A stretch of DNA of 64,000 nucleotides from Methanoregulaceae archaeon. Its GTDB lineage: Archaea; Halobacteriota; Methanomicrobia; Methanomicrobiales; Methanospirillaceae. Of this stretch, positions 16,128-24,346 are shown one piece after another (the first letter of the stretch is position 1; the number at the start of each line of letters is the position of its first letter). A program made the position numbers and the translations under genes. The notes beneath the pieces are model-generated. The model worked only from the letters and a program-made list of their open reading frames with translations, searched no databases and was not told the origin of the DNA. The stretch covers positions 1-64,000 of the forward strand of contig JACTVG010000003.1 in the NCBI GenBank assembly GCA_015660965.1, in the 5' to 3' direction.

Positions 16128-16502
16128 TCACTCCCGGATCATTGTCAGCACCATCTTGAATTTCGTTATTGCACTTAATGCATGAGAAACATTCGCTGGA
16201 AAAATGATTGTTTCACCCTCGTTCATATGGAATGTCTGTCCATCTACCCAAACCTCGCATTCACCATCAAGAATCGTTACAACCGCATCATAGGGAGCGG
16301 TGTGCTCAGACAATCCTTCATTTTCATCAAATGAGAATAAAGTAATATTGCCGGTCTTACGGGAAATGATCATACGGCTTGCGACAGTCCCGTCTTGATA
16401 GTTCACAAGGTCTTTTAATCGAAGTACCTTTCCTTTAATTTCTTCGCGTTTTTTATCGGGTTTTTCATTCTGATCAAGATTGTCTAACTTAAATTCTGCC
16501 AT
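16128..16502 (-). CDS. Cupin-domain protein
   Basis: A 124-residue protein whose C-terminal 80 residues form a conserved cupin barrel: SEHTAPYDAVVTILDGECEV and FHMNEGETIIFPANVSHAL, with the usual metal-site His/Glu positions partly present. The N-terminal 40 residues are charged and extended. It is the first gene of a reverse-strand operon with the CxxC protein. It shares a 120-base promoter region with the divergent rubrerythrin gene, in which an inverted repeat lies at 16535-16554. Such small cupins act as ligand sensors or isomerase-like proteins; the substrate is not known. Confidence 0.85.
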   Translation of the reverse strand: MAEFKLDNLDQNEKPDKKREEIKGKVLRLKDLVNYQDGTVASRMIISRKTGNITLFSFDENEGLSEHTAPYDAVVTILDGECEVWVDGQTFHMNEGETIIFPANVSHALSAITKFKMVLTMIRE

Positions 16503-16534
16503 AAAGCATATCCACTAACGATCTCCACTCCAAA

Positions 16535-16554
16535 TCAATAGCTAACTCTATTGA
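16535..16554. promoter_or_regulatory. Inverted repeat in the divergent cupin/rubrerythrin promoter
   Basis: TCAATAG (16535-16541) and CTATTGA (16548-16554) are perfect complements separated by six bases. The repeat lies between the start of the cupin gene (16502) and the start of rubrerythrin (16623), so it could control both directions. Candidate operator; the binding protein is unknown. Confidence 0.5.
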
Positions 16555-16622
16555 CTAAGAATATCTAAATCATTGGTTTGGTCCACATTAGACCGATAAA
16601 AGTGAGCGGAGGAGTGAAACGA

Positions 16623-17195
16623 ATGGAATTAAAAGGAAGTCAAACTGAGAAGAATGTCTTGGCAGCATTCGCAGGGGAATCCCAAGCTCGGACAAGATAC
16701 GGTTTCTTTGCGAGCGTTGCGAAAAAGGAAGGATATGAGCAAATTGCAGCGATTTTTCAAGAGACGTCAGATAATGAAAAGGAACACGCGAAATTATTCT
16801 TTAAACACCTTAAAGGTGGCCCTGTTGAATTGACCGCGTCATATCCTGCAGGAATAATTGGATCAACTAATGAGAACCTGAAATCTGCAGCAGACGGTGA
16901 AAAACATGAATGGGGCTCACTCTACCCAAATTTTGGTGAAGTAGCGAAAAAGGAGGGATTTAAAGAAATAGCCAATACATTCAACCAGATTGCAAAAGTT
17001 GAGGCTTACCATGAACGCCGATATCGAAAACTACTGTCAAATTTAGACAAGAACGTAGTTTTCAAAAAAGATAAACCGGTAAAATGGATCTGCAGAAATT
17101 GTGGTTATGTTTATGAAGGAGATGAAGCCATGTTGAAATGCCCTGTTTGCAATCATCCGAAAAGTTATTTTGAGATCTATTCAGAAAACTTCTAA
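16623..17195 (+). CDS. Rubrerythrin
   Basis: The 190-residue protein contains an N-terminal ferritin-like di-iron four-helix domain (LAAFAGESQARTRYGFFASV, then ETSDNEKEHAKLFF and KVEAYHERRY, giving Glu and His ligands). A C-terminal rubredoxin domain follows, with WICRNCGYVYEG and CPVCNHPKSYFEI holding one iron with four Cys. It reduces hydrogen peroxide to water with electrons from rubredoxin or a flavoprotein, protecting anaerobes from oxygen stress. A ribosome binding site (GGAGGAG) lies 7-13 bases before the ATG at 16623, which is preferred over the upstream in-frame start. It is divergent from the cupin operon and shares its operator. Confidence 0.95.
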   Translation: MELKGSQTEKNVLAAFAGESQARTRYGFFASVAKKEGYEQIAAIFQETSDNEKEHAKLFFKHLKGGPVELTASYPAGIIGSTNENLKSAADGEKHEWGSLYPNFGEVAKKEGFKEIANTFNQIAKVEAYHERRYRKLLSNLDKNVVFKKDKPVKWICRNCGYVYEGDEAMLKCPVCNHPKSYFEIYSENF

Positions 17196-17329
17196 CCTCA
17201 CTTTTTCGTTCAATCTAAATAAATTATTTTATTTCTATATTGAAATCGATTGATTTGAGCTATTTTTTCTACCAGATTCAATATCAAAGGGAATTTTTAT
17301 ATCTATTAACCTCGGATTTCTACTATGCC

Positions 17330-17346
17330 ATGCTATAACATAGCAT
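17330..17346 (+). promoter_or_regulatory. Inverted repeat in the leader of the ABC transporter
   Basis: ATGCTAT (17330-17336) and ATAGCAT (17340-17346) are perfect complements around AAC. The repeat lies between a TATA-like TTTTTATATCTA (17293-17304) and the ribosome binding site AGGAGA just before the ATG at 17360. It is close to the predicted transcription start (near 17325), so it may be a repressor operator or a leader hairpin. Confidence 0.5.
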
Positions 17347-17359
17347 ACAGGAGATTACA

Positions 17360-18688
17360 ATGAAACTTCCAGAAAAATATACTGTTCTATTAATTGCAAT
17401 CGTGATTATCGTGGCACTCTGCGCAGGCTGCACGCAGCAGACGCCAGCGTCTGCCCAACCGACGGAGGTCAAAGTCGGCGTGATTGCATCGCTGACCGGC
17501 CCGGCCAGCAATGTCGGCACTAACATATGGCAGTCCGCGCAGGTTGCAGCGAACGAGATCAATGCGAATGGCGGTGTGCTGCTCAGGGGATCCACAACGA
17601 AGGTCCCGATCAGGCTCATCGTTGGCGACGACGAGTCCACCCAGCAGGGGGGACAGAAGGCAGCGACCAAGCTGATCACCGATGACAAGGTAGACATCCT
17701 TGTTGGAGGTTACTCGAGCGCTGTCACGTCAGCATACGAACAGACCATCGCGGAGTACAAGATTCCATATATCGTGACCGGCGCATCGAGCCCGATCATC
17801 ACCCACCGCACTGACATCGATACCAGTTACATCTTCCACCAATGCCCGACAACGGATACCTATGGCCAGTATACCACAACATTTATTGATCAAGTAATCC
17901 GTCCAGCCGCCAATAAGAAATTCAACTTCTCATCCACCCGTCCGTTCCGACTTGCCCTCCTCTACCAAGACACAGCCTTTGGCAAAGGGGTGCAGGCAGC
18001 GGTAAACAACACGATAACTAAGAACAATCTCAACATTGTCCTTGTCTCCCAGCAAAGCTTCAAGATGGGGGAGAGCGATTTCAGGACGCCGCTGACCGCC
18101 ATCAAAGCAGCACAACCCGATGCGGTCTACCTTGCTGCATTCCCGAACGAGGGGGCTCCGGCCATCACGCAGGCACGGAGAGATATCGGGCTGGACACGA
18201 TCTTCCTGAATGTCGAGAACAATGACAACGCCCAGTTCTACAAGGATCTCGGGCAGTACGGGGAAGGTGCCATCATCGAGAGCCGGTTCTCACCATACAC
18301 TGCACCGGTTGGTACTCTAGCCGACGCCCAGACCAAGTTCAAGACCAGCTACAGTACAAAGTGGGGCACGGTCCCGGACATGATGGGCGCATCCACCTAC
18401 GAAGGCATCTACATTGCAGCGCAGGCAATTGGCAACGCCGGGACAACCGACAAGGCAGCGGTGAAGCAGGCGCTTGTTGACCTGAATATGCCGCAGTTGA
18501 TTGAGGCTATGAAAGGTGGCACGATATCATTCACAAAAGACTTCCGGGAGTCGCAGTTCGACCTCTGGATGGAGCAACTGGCATTCAACCAGACAATCGG
18601 CGAATGCAGACCGAATATTGTCTGGCCTGACAACCTGAAGGTCACGGATTTCGTGTTCCCGTCGTGGTATAAACCCAGCAGCACATAA
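17360..18688 (+). CDS. livK: Branched-chain amino acid-type ABC transporter, substrate-binding lipoprotein
   Basis: The 442-residue protein starts with a basic/hydrophobic signal ending in a lipobox (ALCAGCTQQ, Cys 24), so it is anchored outside the membrane. It then has the periplasmic-binding-protein type I fold: KVGVIASLTGPASNVGTNI, AANEINANGG, VDILVGGYSS and so on to the C-terminal lobe. Substrate is inferred as branched-chain or other hydrophobic amino acids, amides or urea from the LivK/HAAT family. It is followed by livH and livM in the same direction. It is visibly GC-richer than its surroundings, with mostly G or C at third codon positions. AGGAGA precedes the ATG by 8 bases. Confidence 0.9.
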   Translation: MKLPEKYTVLLIAIVIIVALCAGCTQQTPASAQPTEVKVGVIASLTGPASNVGTNIWQSAQVAANEINANGGVLLRGSTTKVPIRLIVGDDESTQQGGQKAATKLITDDKVDILVGGYSSAVTSAYEQTIAEYKIPYIVTGASSPIITHRTDIDTSYIFHQCPTTDTYGQYTTTFIDQVIRPAANKKFNFSSTRPFRLALLYQDTAFGKGVQAAVNNTITKNNLNIVLVSQQSFKMGESDFRTPLTAIKAAQPDAVYLAAFPNEGAPAITQARRDIGLDTIFLNVENNDNAQFYKDLGQYGEGAIIESRFSPYTAPVGTLADAQTKFKTSYSTKWGTVPDMMGASTYEGIYIAAQAIGNAGTTDKAAVKQALVDLNMPQLIEAMKGGTISFTKDFRESQFDLWMEQLAFNQTIGECRPNIVWPDNLKVTDFVFPSWYKPSST

Positions 18689-18745
18689 AAATCCATCCAA
18701 GTCCTTTTTATTTTTGGCGACAGATTAGGTATGGAGGAAGATACG

Positions 18746-19621
18746 GTGGACGTCGGGATCCTTCTACAAGTACTCTTCTGGGGGATCTATGCAGGGTGCA
18801 TCTACATCCTTCTTGCCACCGGCCTGAACCTTATCTTCGGGGTCATGAAGATCGTGAACTTCGCCCACGGTGAGTTCCTCATGATCGGCGCATATGTCAC
18901 GGCAACGGTCTTTTTTTTCACCGGCATTAACCCGTACTTAATCATCCTCTTCTCCATGCTTGCCTTGATTGCGATCGGCGCCGTTGTTGAACGGCTCTGT
19001 TTCCGTCCTATCCTTGGCACCGGCAAGCTCAACGAGATCTTCCTTTCCATCGGGCTCATCTACATCATCCAGAACGGCGCGGCTGTGATCTGGGGGGACA
19101 AGTGGCAGAGCGTCAAAAGTCCGTACGAAGGCATCACCGTCCCGGTCGGCCCGCTCGCCATACCGCTGGATTACATCATAATCATGGTTGTTACCGCCGG
19201 AATCCTATGCGGATTATATGTCTTTCTAAAAAAGACAAAAATTGGAAGGGAAATGCGAGCGACCAGTCAGAACCGGAAGGGTGCAATGCTCGTTGGTATT
19301 AATGTTGAGCGAATGGATATCCTAAGTTTTGGTATTGGATGCGCTCTTGCGGCTGCAGCAGGGACACTTTGGGTAGTTAGTGGACAAGTGTTCAATCCGT
19401 ATATGGGTTCTATTCCGGCTATAAAAGCATTCGCCATCATTATACTAGGTGGGTTGGGGAGTCTTCCAGGGGCAATTGTTGGTGGACTGCTGTATGGAAT
19501 TGCAGAGAACGGCGCTGCATACTTCTTTGGCGGTATCTGGAAAGATGCAATTTCGTTTATCATCCTAATTATTGTGCTTATCATCAGGCCAACAGGACTG
19601 TTTGGTGAATCTGGAGAATAA
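18746..19621 (+). CDS. livH: Branched-chain amino acid-type ABC permease LivH
   Basis: The protein has eight or so hydrophobic helices and the LivH signature (NLIFGVMKIVNFAHGEFLMI near the N-terminus; IVGGLLYGIAENGAAYF near the C-terminus). It forms half of the membrane pore with LivM. The start is chosen at GTG 18746, because GGAGGA (18733-18738) is correctly spaced from it; the ATG at 18731 is an alternative. A sharp change occurs inside the gene near 19200: the left part is GC-rich with G/C-ending codons like livK, the right part is markedly AT-richer like livM. This suggests a recombination joint within the gene. The next gene follows after 5 bases. Confidence 0.9.
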   Translation: MDVGILLQVLFWGIYAGCIYILLATGLNLIFGVMKIVNFAHGEFLMIGAYVTATVFFFTGINPYLIILFSMLALIAIGAVVERLCFRPILGTGKLNEIFLSIGLIYIIQNGAAVIWGDKWQSVKSPYEGITVPVGPLAIPLDYIIIMVVTAGILCGLYVFLKKTKIGREMRATSQNRKGAMLVGINVERMDILSFGIGCALAAAAGTLWVVSGQVFNPYMGSIPAIKAFAIIILGGLGSLPGAIVGGLLYGIAENGAAYFFGGIWKDAISFIILIIVLIIRPTGLFGESGE

Positions 19622-19626
19622 TTGAG

Positions 19627-20586
19627 ATGAACCTGAAAGGTGATGGTTGGGCTCGGATGAGCATTTTTGGCGTGATTGCGGTTGCTATGGTTGCACCATT
19701 TCTTTCAGGGAACCTCTACCTCCTCAATATCTTAACACTTATGCTGATCTTTATCATCTTCGCCTCCGCATGGAACTTGTTAGCCTATTCTGGGCAAGGA
19801 TCACTAGGGCATGCAGCTTTCTTTGGTATCGGTGCATATGCATCGACACTTATCGCAGCAAAGAGTGGACTTTCACCGTATTTCACGATTTTTCTTGGAG
19901 CTGCAGTTGCGGCCTTTATAGGTATACTTATTGGACTTACTTGTGTTCGTCTAAAGGAATGGTTCCTTGCGATGGTCACATTTGGATTTGCCATCATTGT
20001 TCAAACCATTACCGTGAGTCTAATCACCCCAATTACTGGGGGGTGGGATGGTATCGCATCTCCACGGCTATTGAGTCCTGAAATTCCTGGATATCAATTA
20101 TTAGAATACTATTCAATTCTAATCATCACTATTGCAAGCATCTTGATTATTTATAGCATAATGAAGTCAAAAATTGGCCTTGCTCTGTCTGCAATCCGGG
20201 AAAATGAACTTGAGGCAAGGGCAGCAGGGATTGATCCGGTAAAATTCCGACTACTTGCCTTCGCCCTTAGCGCTTATATCGCCGGTATTGCTGGGGCGCT
20301 CGAAATCCACCATATCGGTTATATTACTCCTGAAATCTTTGGCGTTGATTTATCGTTCTGGCCGGTGATCTATGTAATTTTTGGCGGTCTCGGTACTCTT
20401 GCAGGACCTGTTATTGGGACGATTGTACTTACGATTATTTGGGAGGGACTCAAGCTTTTAGGCCTAACATTCGGCCGTTATATTATCATTGGTGTTTTGC
20501 TAATAATTGTGATAATATTCTTACCAAAAGGGCTTGTAGATCTCCCCTACGAAATCCGGAAACGGTTGGAGCGTAAGAGTCATTGA
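19627..20586 (+). CDS. livM: Branched-chain amino acid-type ABC permease LivM
   Basis: A 319-residue membrane protein with about eight helices and the family motif NLLAYSGQGSLGHAAFFGIG, followed by SAIRENELEARAAGIDPVKF and YVIFGGLGTLAGPVIGT. It is the second permease subunit, paired with LivH. It is translated directly after livH (5-base gap). The two ATPase genes livG and livF are on the opposite strand, converging 225 bases downstream. Confidence 0.95.
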   Translation: MNLKGDGWARMSIFGVIAVAMVAPFLSGNLYLLNILTLMLIFIIFASAWNLLAYSGQGSLGHAAFFGIGAYASTLIAAKSGLSPYFTIFLGAAVAAFIGILIGLTCVRLKEWFLAMVTFGFAIIVQTITVSLITPITGGWDGIASPRLLSPEIPGYQLLEYYSILIITIASILIIYSIMKSKIGLALSAIRENELEARAAGIDPVKFRLLAFALSAYIAGIAGALEIHHIGYITPEIFGVDLSFWPVIYVIFGGLGTLAGPVIGTIVLTIIWEGLKLLGLTFGRYIIIGVLLIIVIIFLPKGLVDLPYEIRKRLERKSH

Positions 20587-20810
20587 TGAGAAGTATATGA
20601 GATGCATCTCTCCTATTTCTCCATCCATCTTCTCCCATGAATCCCCCTCTTCTTTTCCCTATTTCGTACTTATAGAGAAATAATCAATTGGTGAAATCGG
20701 GGTTGACCTTCTAACCAAATGTTTTTTGATAGAAGACTTTTGCACGCTGTGGATTATCAGCAGGTATTTCAAAATAAGTTATGAGTTTTGACCTATTATA
20801 AGGAATTTTT
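20587..20810. other. Convergent intergenic between livM and livF
   Basis: Contains runs of C and T (20620-20670) but no clear hairpin terminator. Nothing else recognised. Confidence 0.3.
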
Positions 20811-21506
20811 TTATATTCCTAGATAGGCTTTTTGAATGTGCTTTTCGTGCATGAGTTCTTTTGCTTTTCCCTCAAGCACAATCTTTCCATTTTCAAGGAC
20901 ATATCCCCTCAGGCACATTGAAAGTGCCAATCGAACATTCTGTTCCAAAAGAAGAATTGTCATCCCCTCCCTTCCAAGGTTTTCTAGGGATCGGAAAACC
21001 TCAGCGACAAGAATTGGTGAGAGACCTGAGGAAGGTTCATCGAGAATGAGAAGTTTTGGTTTAGACATAAGTGCACGACCGATTGCAACCATCTGTTGTT
21101 CCCCGCCGCTCAGGGTTCCTGCTATCTGCTGTTCACGTTCTTGAAGGATAGGGAATAGAGCATAAACGTGTTTTAAACTCGATTCGGATTCATTTTGGTT
21201 TGATGCGCCAAGAAGAAGGTTCTCGATTACAGGCATTTTCGGGAATATTTCCCTTTTTTCAGGGACGAGAACGAGACCTTTTTTGAAAATATCGTATGGC
21301 TGCATTCCGAGAATGTTTTCCCTACCAAATGAGATGGAGCCTGATGCGTTTCTGTTCAAACCGATAATTGTCTCAACAGTCGTAGTTTTTCCCGCACCAT
21401 TCGGTCCGATGAGAGTCACCATCTCTCCCTCATCTACTTTTAAACAAAGATCCCAGACTACTTGGATATTCCCGTGAAATATATTGAGGTTGGAAATCTC
21501 AAGCAA
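20811..21506 (-). CDS. livF: Branched-chain amino acid-type ABC ATPase LivF
   Basis: The 231-residue protein has Walker A GPNGAGKTTTVE, the signature TLSGGEQQMVAIGRALM, Walker B LLILDEPSSGLS and the LivF-typical MTILLLEQNVRLALSMC. It hydrolyses ATP to drive LivH/LivM. The start is TTG (21504-21506) behind GAGGG, 12 bases after the stop of livG, so it is the second gene of a livG-livF pair. The pair is transcribed towards livKHM. Confidence 0.95.
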   Translation of the reverse strand: MLEISNLNIFHGNIQVVWDLCLKVDEGEMVTLIGPNGAGKTTTVETIIGLNRNASGSISFGRENILGMQPYDIFKKGLVLVPEKREIFPKMPVIENLLLGASNQNESESSLKHVYALFPILQEREQQIAGTLSGGEQQMVAIGRALMSKPKLLILDEPSSGLSPILVAEVFRSLENLGREGMTILLLEQNVRLALSMCLRGYVLENGKIVLEGKAKELMHEKHIQKAYLGI

Positions 21507-21518
21507 TGGAATGCCCTC

Positions 21519-22274
21519 TTAAAAAGCATCTATGTCGCCCAGGTAAGTATCGATTACCCGCTGATTGTTCACAACTTCATACGGTCTTCCATCTGCGATT
21601 TTTTCGCCTCGATCCAATACAACGATTCTATCTGATACACCCATGATAACGCTCATTACGTGTTCGATAATCAAAATTGAGGTACCTTCATCCCTGATCT
21701 TTTTAATCAGGCCAACAGCGTCACTGCTCTCTTTTGGGTTTAAACCTGTTGTGAGTTCATCTAGGAGGAGAAGTTTTGGAGTTGAGGCAAGTGCTCGTGC
21801 AAGTTGAATTCGTTTGAGCTCAATGACGTTTAAATTTTTAATCGGGGTACTAATTTTCTCTTGTGATAATCCTACATAATCTAAGATCTCGATTGCTCGT
21901 TGTTGTGCCGCTCTCATTCCAAGTGAATGGTTGTTACCAAAGAGCACACCCACCATAACACACTCTTTAGCAGTAAGATTCGGGAATGATTCGGCAATCT
22001 GGAATGTTTTGGCAATCCCTTTTCTACAAATCCGGTCAGCTTTGAGACCTGTGATATCCTCCCCACAAAAAAAAACGTTCCCTGAAGTAGGTGAGGTGAT
22101 CCCAGAAATAATATTTAATAAAGTCGTTTTCCCAGCGCCATTAGGACCAACCAAACCAACGATTTCATCCTTTGCTACGGTAAGATCAACACCATTAACC
22201 GCTAGAAGTCCGCCAATCTGTTTAGTTACGCTTTTGAGAGTGAGGATTGGGATCACCGTGTTAAGGTTTAACAT
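21519..22274 (-). CDS. livG: Branched-chain amino acid-type ABC ATPase LivG
   Basis: The protein has Walker A GPNGAGKTTLLN, a LivG-like long insertion (ITGLKADRICRKGIAKTFQ), a divergent signature region (NVIELKRIQLARALASTPKL) and Walker B LLLLDELTTGLN. The family's usual signature LSGG is replaced by NLNVIELKR. The ATG at 22274 is preferred; an upstream TTG (22289) also fits. First gene of the livG-livF operon. Confidence 0.9.
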   Translation of the reverse strand: MLNLNTVIPILTLKSVTKQIGGLLAVNGVDLTVAKDEIVGLVGPNGAGKTTLLNIISGITSPTSGNVFFCGEDITGLKADRICRKGIAKTFQIAESFPNLTAKECVMVGVLFGNNHSLGMRAAQQRAIEILDYVGLSQEKISTPIKNLNVIELKRIQLARALASTPKLLLLDELTTGLNPKESSDAVGLIKKIRDEGTSILIIEHVMSVIMGVSDRIVVLDRGEKIADGRPYEVVNNQRVIDTYLGDIDAF

Positions 22275-22351
22275 GGTACACTTTAGCAATAAACGTTATT
22301 AAATTATGCAAATTACCGTCGTGTGAACCGCAATTACAAATCGACAAATGA

Positions 22352-24337
22352 TTACTTTGCGGCCCTATTGCATATAGCAGTATTTACGAGATTTATCCGT
22401 TCAAGGGCAAGCGCTGTCTGGTTTGCAAACGCCATTAGAATACGTGCTTCTTCATGGGTGATAATTCCATTCGGATCCATGGGCTTTATCCCCATGACTC
22501 CCAATACCCCCTGAGAACTATGAAGGGGAATATACCTTAATGGTGATCCGTGCAATGTGTCTGTATCGTATCCTGCAACGGCATTATGTTGGTATGCCCA
22601 TGTTGCTACCGCGATATCATCTGCATCAAGAGTAACCCCAAAATGTGCGGGATGAACAACGACCTTATTTTCATCTGGAAGGAGAAATGTACATTCCCAT
22701 TGGAAAATTTCATTAATGTGCTTTGAGACAGCTGTAAAAATCGAATCAACATCTACGGCAACCGCAAGATCCTGTGAGAGAGCGTAGAGTGTACCTGTTT
22801 CCTTCTCTCGTATTTGTGCTGCATCAGCATAGTCACGTGCCCGTGCGACAAGCAAACTGATCAAGCTACCGACAACAATCAACCCAATGAGTGTAATAAT
22901 ATACTCGATATCGCTGACCCTGAAATTCAGGTAGGGCTGGATAAAGAAATAATCGAATGCAACAAATCCAACAATAGCCGTAAAGATTGCGGGGCGTAAC
23001 CCCCTCCTCCACGCGACTGCGACTACTGCAAGCAGGTAGAACATGGCGAGGTTTGTTGTAGAGAGAACCGAATGAAGTAACCATCCAATAACAGTAATGA
23101 TTAAAAGAAGTACAAGACTAGCAATGTAATCCCTTGGAAGTGGCGCCGGGAGAAGGGGTTCCAGCTTCACAGGTTTCTGCTGAGTTTTATCCTCACCGCT
23201 GATAACATACACATCGATAGGACCGCTGTTATGGATGAGCTGATCAACCACTGAACCGAAGACAAATTCCTGCCATCTTGGGCGAAGTGTTTTACCAATA
23301 ATAATTCTGGAAGCATTCTGTTTACGTGCATAGTCAATTACAGTGTTGGCGACATTGAGTCCGAATAATGTTGATGTTTTAGCACCTAATTTCTCTGCAA
23401 GTTGCAATGTTCGCCACACTTGTTCTTTGGCCTCTTTCGAAAGACGGTGGTGCGATGGAGTTTCAACGTAAATTGCACTCCAATGGGCGGTCATCCTGTC
23501 TGCTTGACGCCGAGCGGTTCGTACTAGTCGTTCAGATAGCGGACCCGGACCAACGCAAACAAGCAATCGTTCAGAAGTTGCCCATGGTCCAGGAATGGCT
23601 CGAGTTTGCATGTAGGCAAGCATCTGATTATCTACCCGTTCCGCTGCTCGCCGAAGAGCAAGTTCACGCAACGCATAGAGATTCCCTTCGCTAAAAAATT
23701 GTTCAATTGCACGAGCCGCCATATCGGGAACATACACCTTTCCTTCTTTAAGCCGCTGGAGAAGTTCAGGTGGAGCGAGGTCTACGAGTTCAATCTCATT
23801 CGCTTCATCAATAACCCGATCTGGGATGGTTTCACGGACTAGCACGCCTGTAATTTGGGCGACAACATCATTGAGGCTCTCAACATGCTGGATATTTAAT
23901 GTGGTATAAACATCGATCCCAGCATCGAGAAGTTCCTCAACATCCTGATAGCGTTTTGGATGACGCGATCCCTCAACATTGGTATGAGCAAGCTCATCAA
24001 CGAGAACAAGTGATGGATGGAGCTCCAGAATTGCATCAAGGTCCATCTCCGAAATCATCACACCCCGATACTCTACCATTTTACGGGGAATGAGGTTTAG
24101 CCCTTCAAGTAGCGCCTCTGTCTCAGGTCTGCCGTGAGTTTCCACATATCCGACCCTAACGTCAATACCCTCTTTCATTCGGATATGCGCAGCCGTCAAC
24201 ATTTCATAGGTCTTTCCTACTCCTGCAATATATCCAAGAAAAATTTTTAGTTTACCCCGTTGCTTCTGTCGCTCTTCTGCTTTCACATGGGCGAGGAGGG
24301 TATCTGGATCAGGACGACTATCAGGAAAAAAGACCAT
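22352..24337 (-). CDS. kdpD: Short KdpD: potassium sensor lacking the kinase domains
   Basis: The 661-residue protein has the KdpD N-terminal domain with the P-loop-like GYIAGVGKTYEML and LVDELAHTNVEGSRH, followed by a universal-stress-like domain (about residues 250-375) and four transmembrane helices (about 395-500). A GAF-like domain follows (about 525-650). It then ends; the histidine kinase HisKA and ATPase domains of full-length KdpD (about 890 residues) are absent. No KdpE gene is adjacent. It starts 9 bases after kdpB and is in the same operon. It may regulate or bind the Kdp complex directly, or work with another kinase. Short KdpD proteins occur in some cyanobacteria and archaea. 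Confidence 0.9.
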   Translation of the reverse strand: MVFFPDSRPDPDTLLAHVKAEERQKQRGKLKIFLGYIAGVGKTYEMLTAAHIRMKEGIDVRVGYVETHGRPETEALLEGLNLIPRKMVEYRGVMISEMDLDAILELHPSLVLVDELAHTNVEGSRHPKRYQDVEELLDAGIDVYTTLNIQHVESLNDVVAQITGVLVRETIPDRVIDEANEIELVDLAPPELLQRLKEGKVYVPDMAARAIEQFFSEGNLYALRELALRRAAERVDNQMLAYMQTRAIPGPWATSERLLVCVGPGPLSERLVRTARRQADRMTAHWSAIYVETPSHHRLSKEAKEQVWRTLQLAEKLGAKTSTLFGLNVANTVIDYARKQNASRIIIGKTLRPRWQEFVFGSVVDQLIHNSGPIDVYVISGEDKTQQKPVKLEPLLPAPLPRDYIASLVLLLIITVIGWLLHSVLSTTNLAMFYLLAVVAVAWRRGLRPAIFTAIVGFVAFDYFFIQPYLNFRVSDIEYIITLIGLIVVGSLISLLVARARDYADAAQIREKETGTLYALSQDLAVAVDVDSIFTAVSKHINEIFQWECTFLLPDENKVVVHPAHFGVTLDADDIAVATWAYQHNAVAGYDTDTLHGSPLRYIPLHSSQGVLGVMGIKPMDPNGIITHEEARILMAFANQTALALERINLVNTAICNRAAK

Positions 24338-24346
24338 AGATAAACT

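Noticed and set aside
19102-19302. Out-of-frame ORF within livH
   Set aside because: Shadow of the livH coding frame; no domain.
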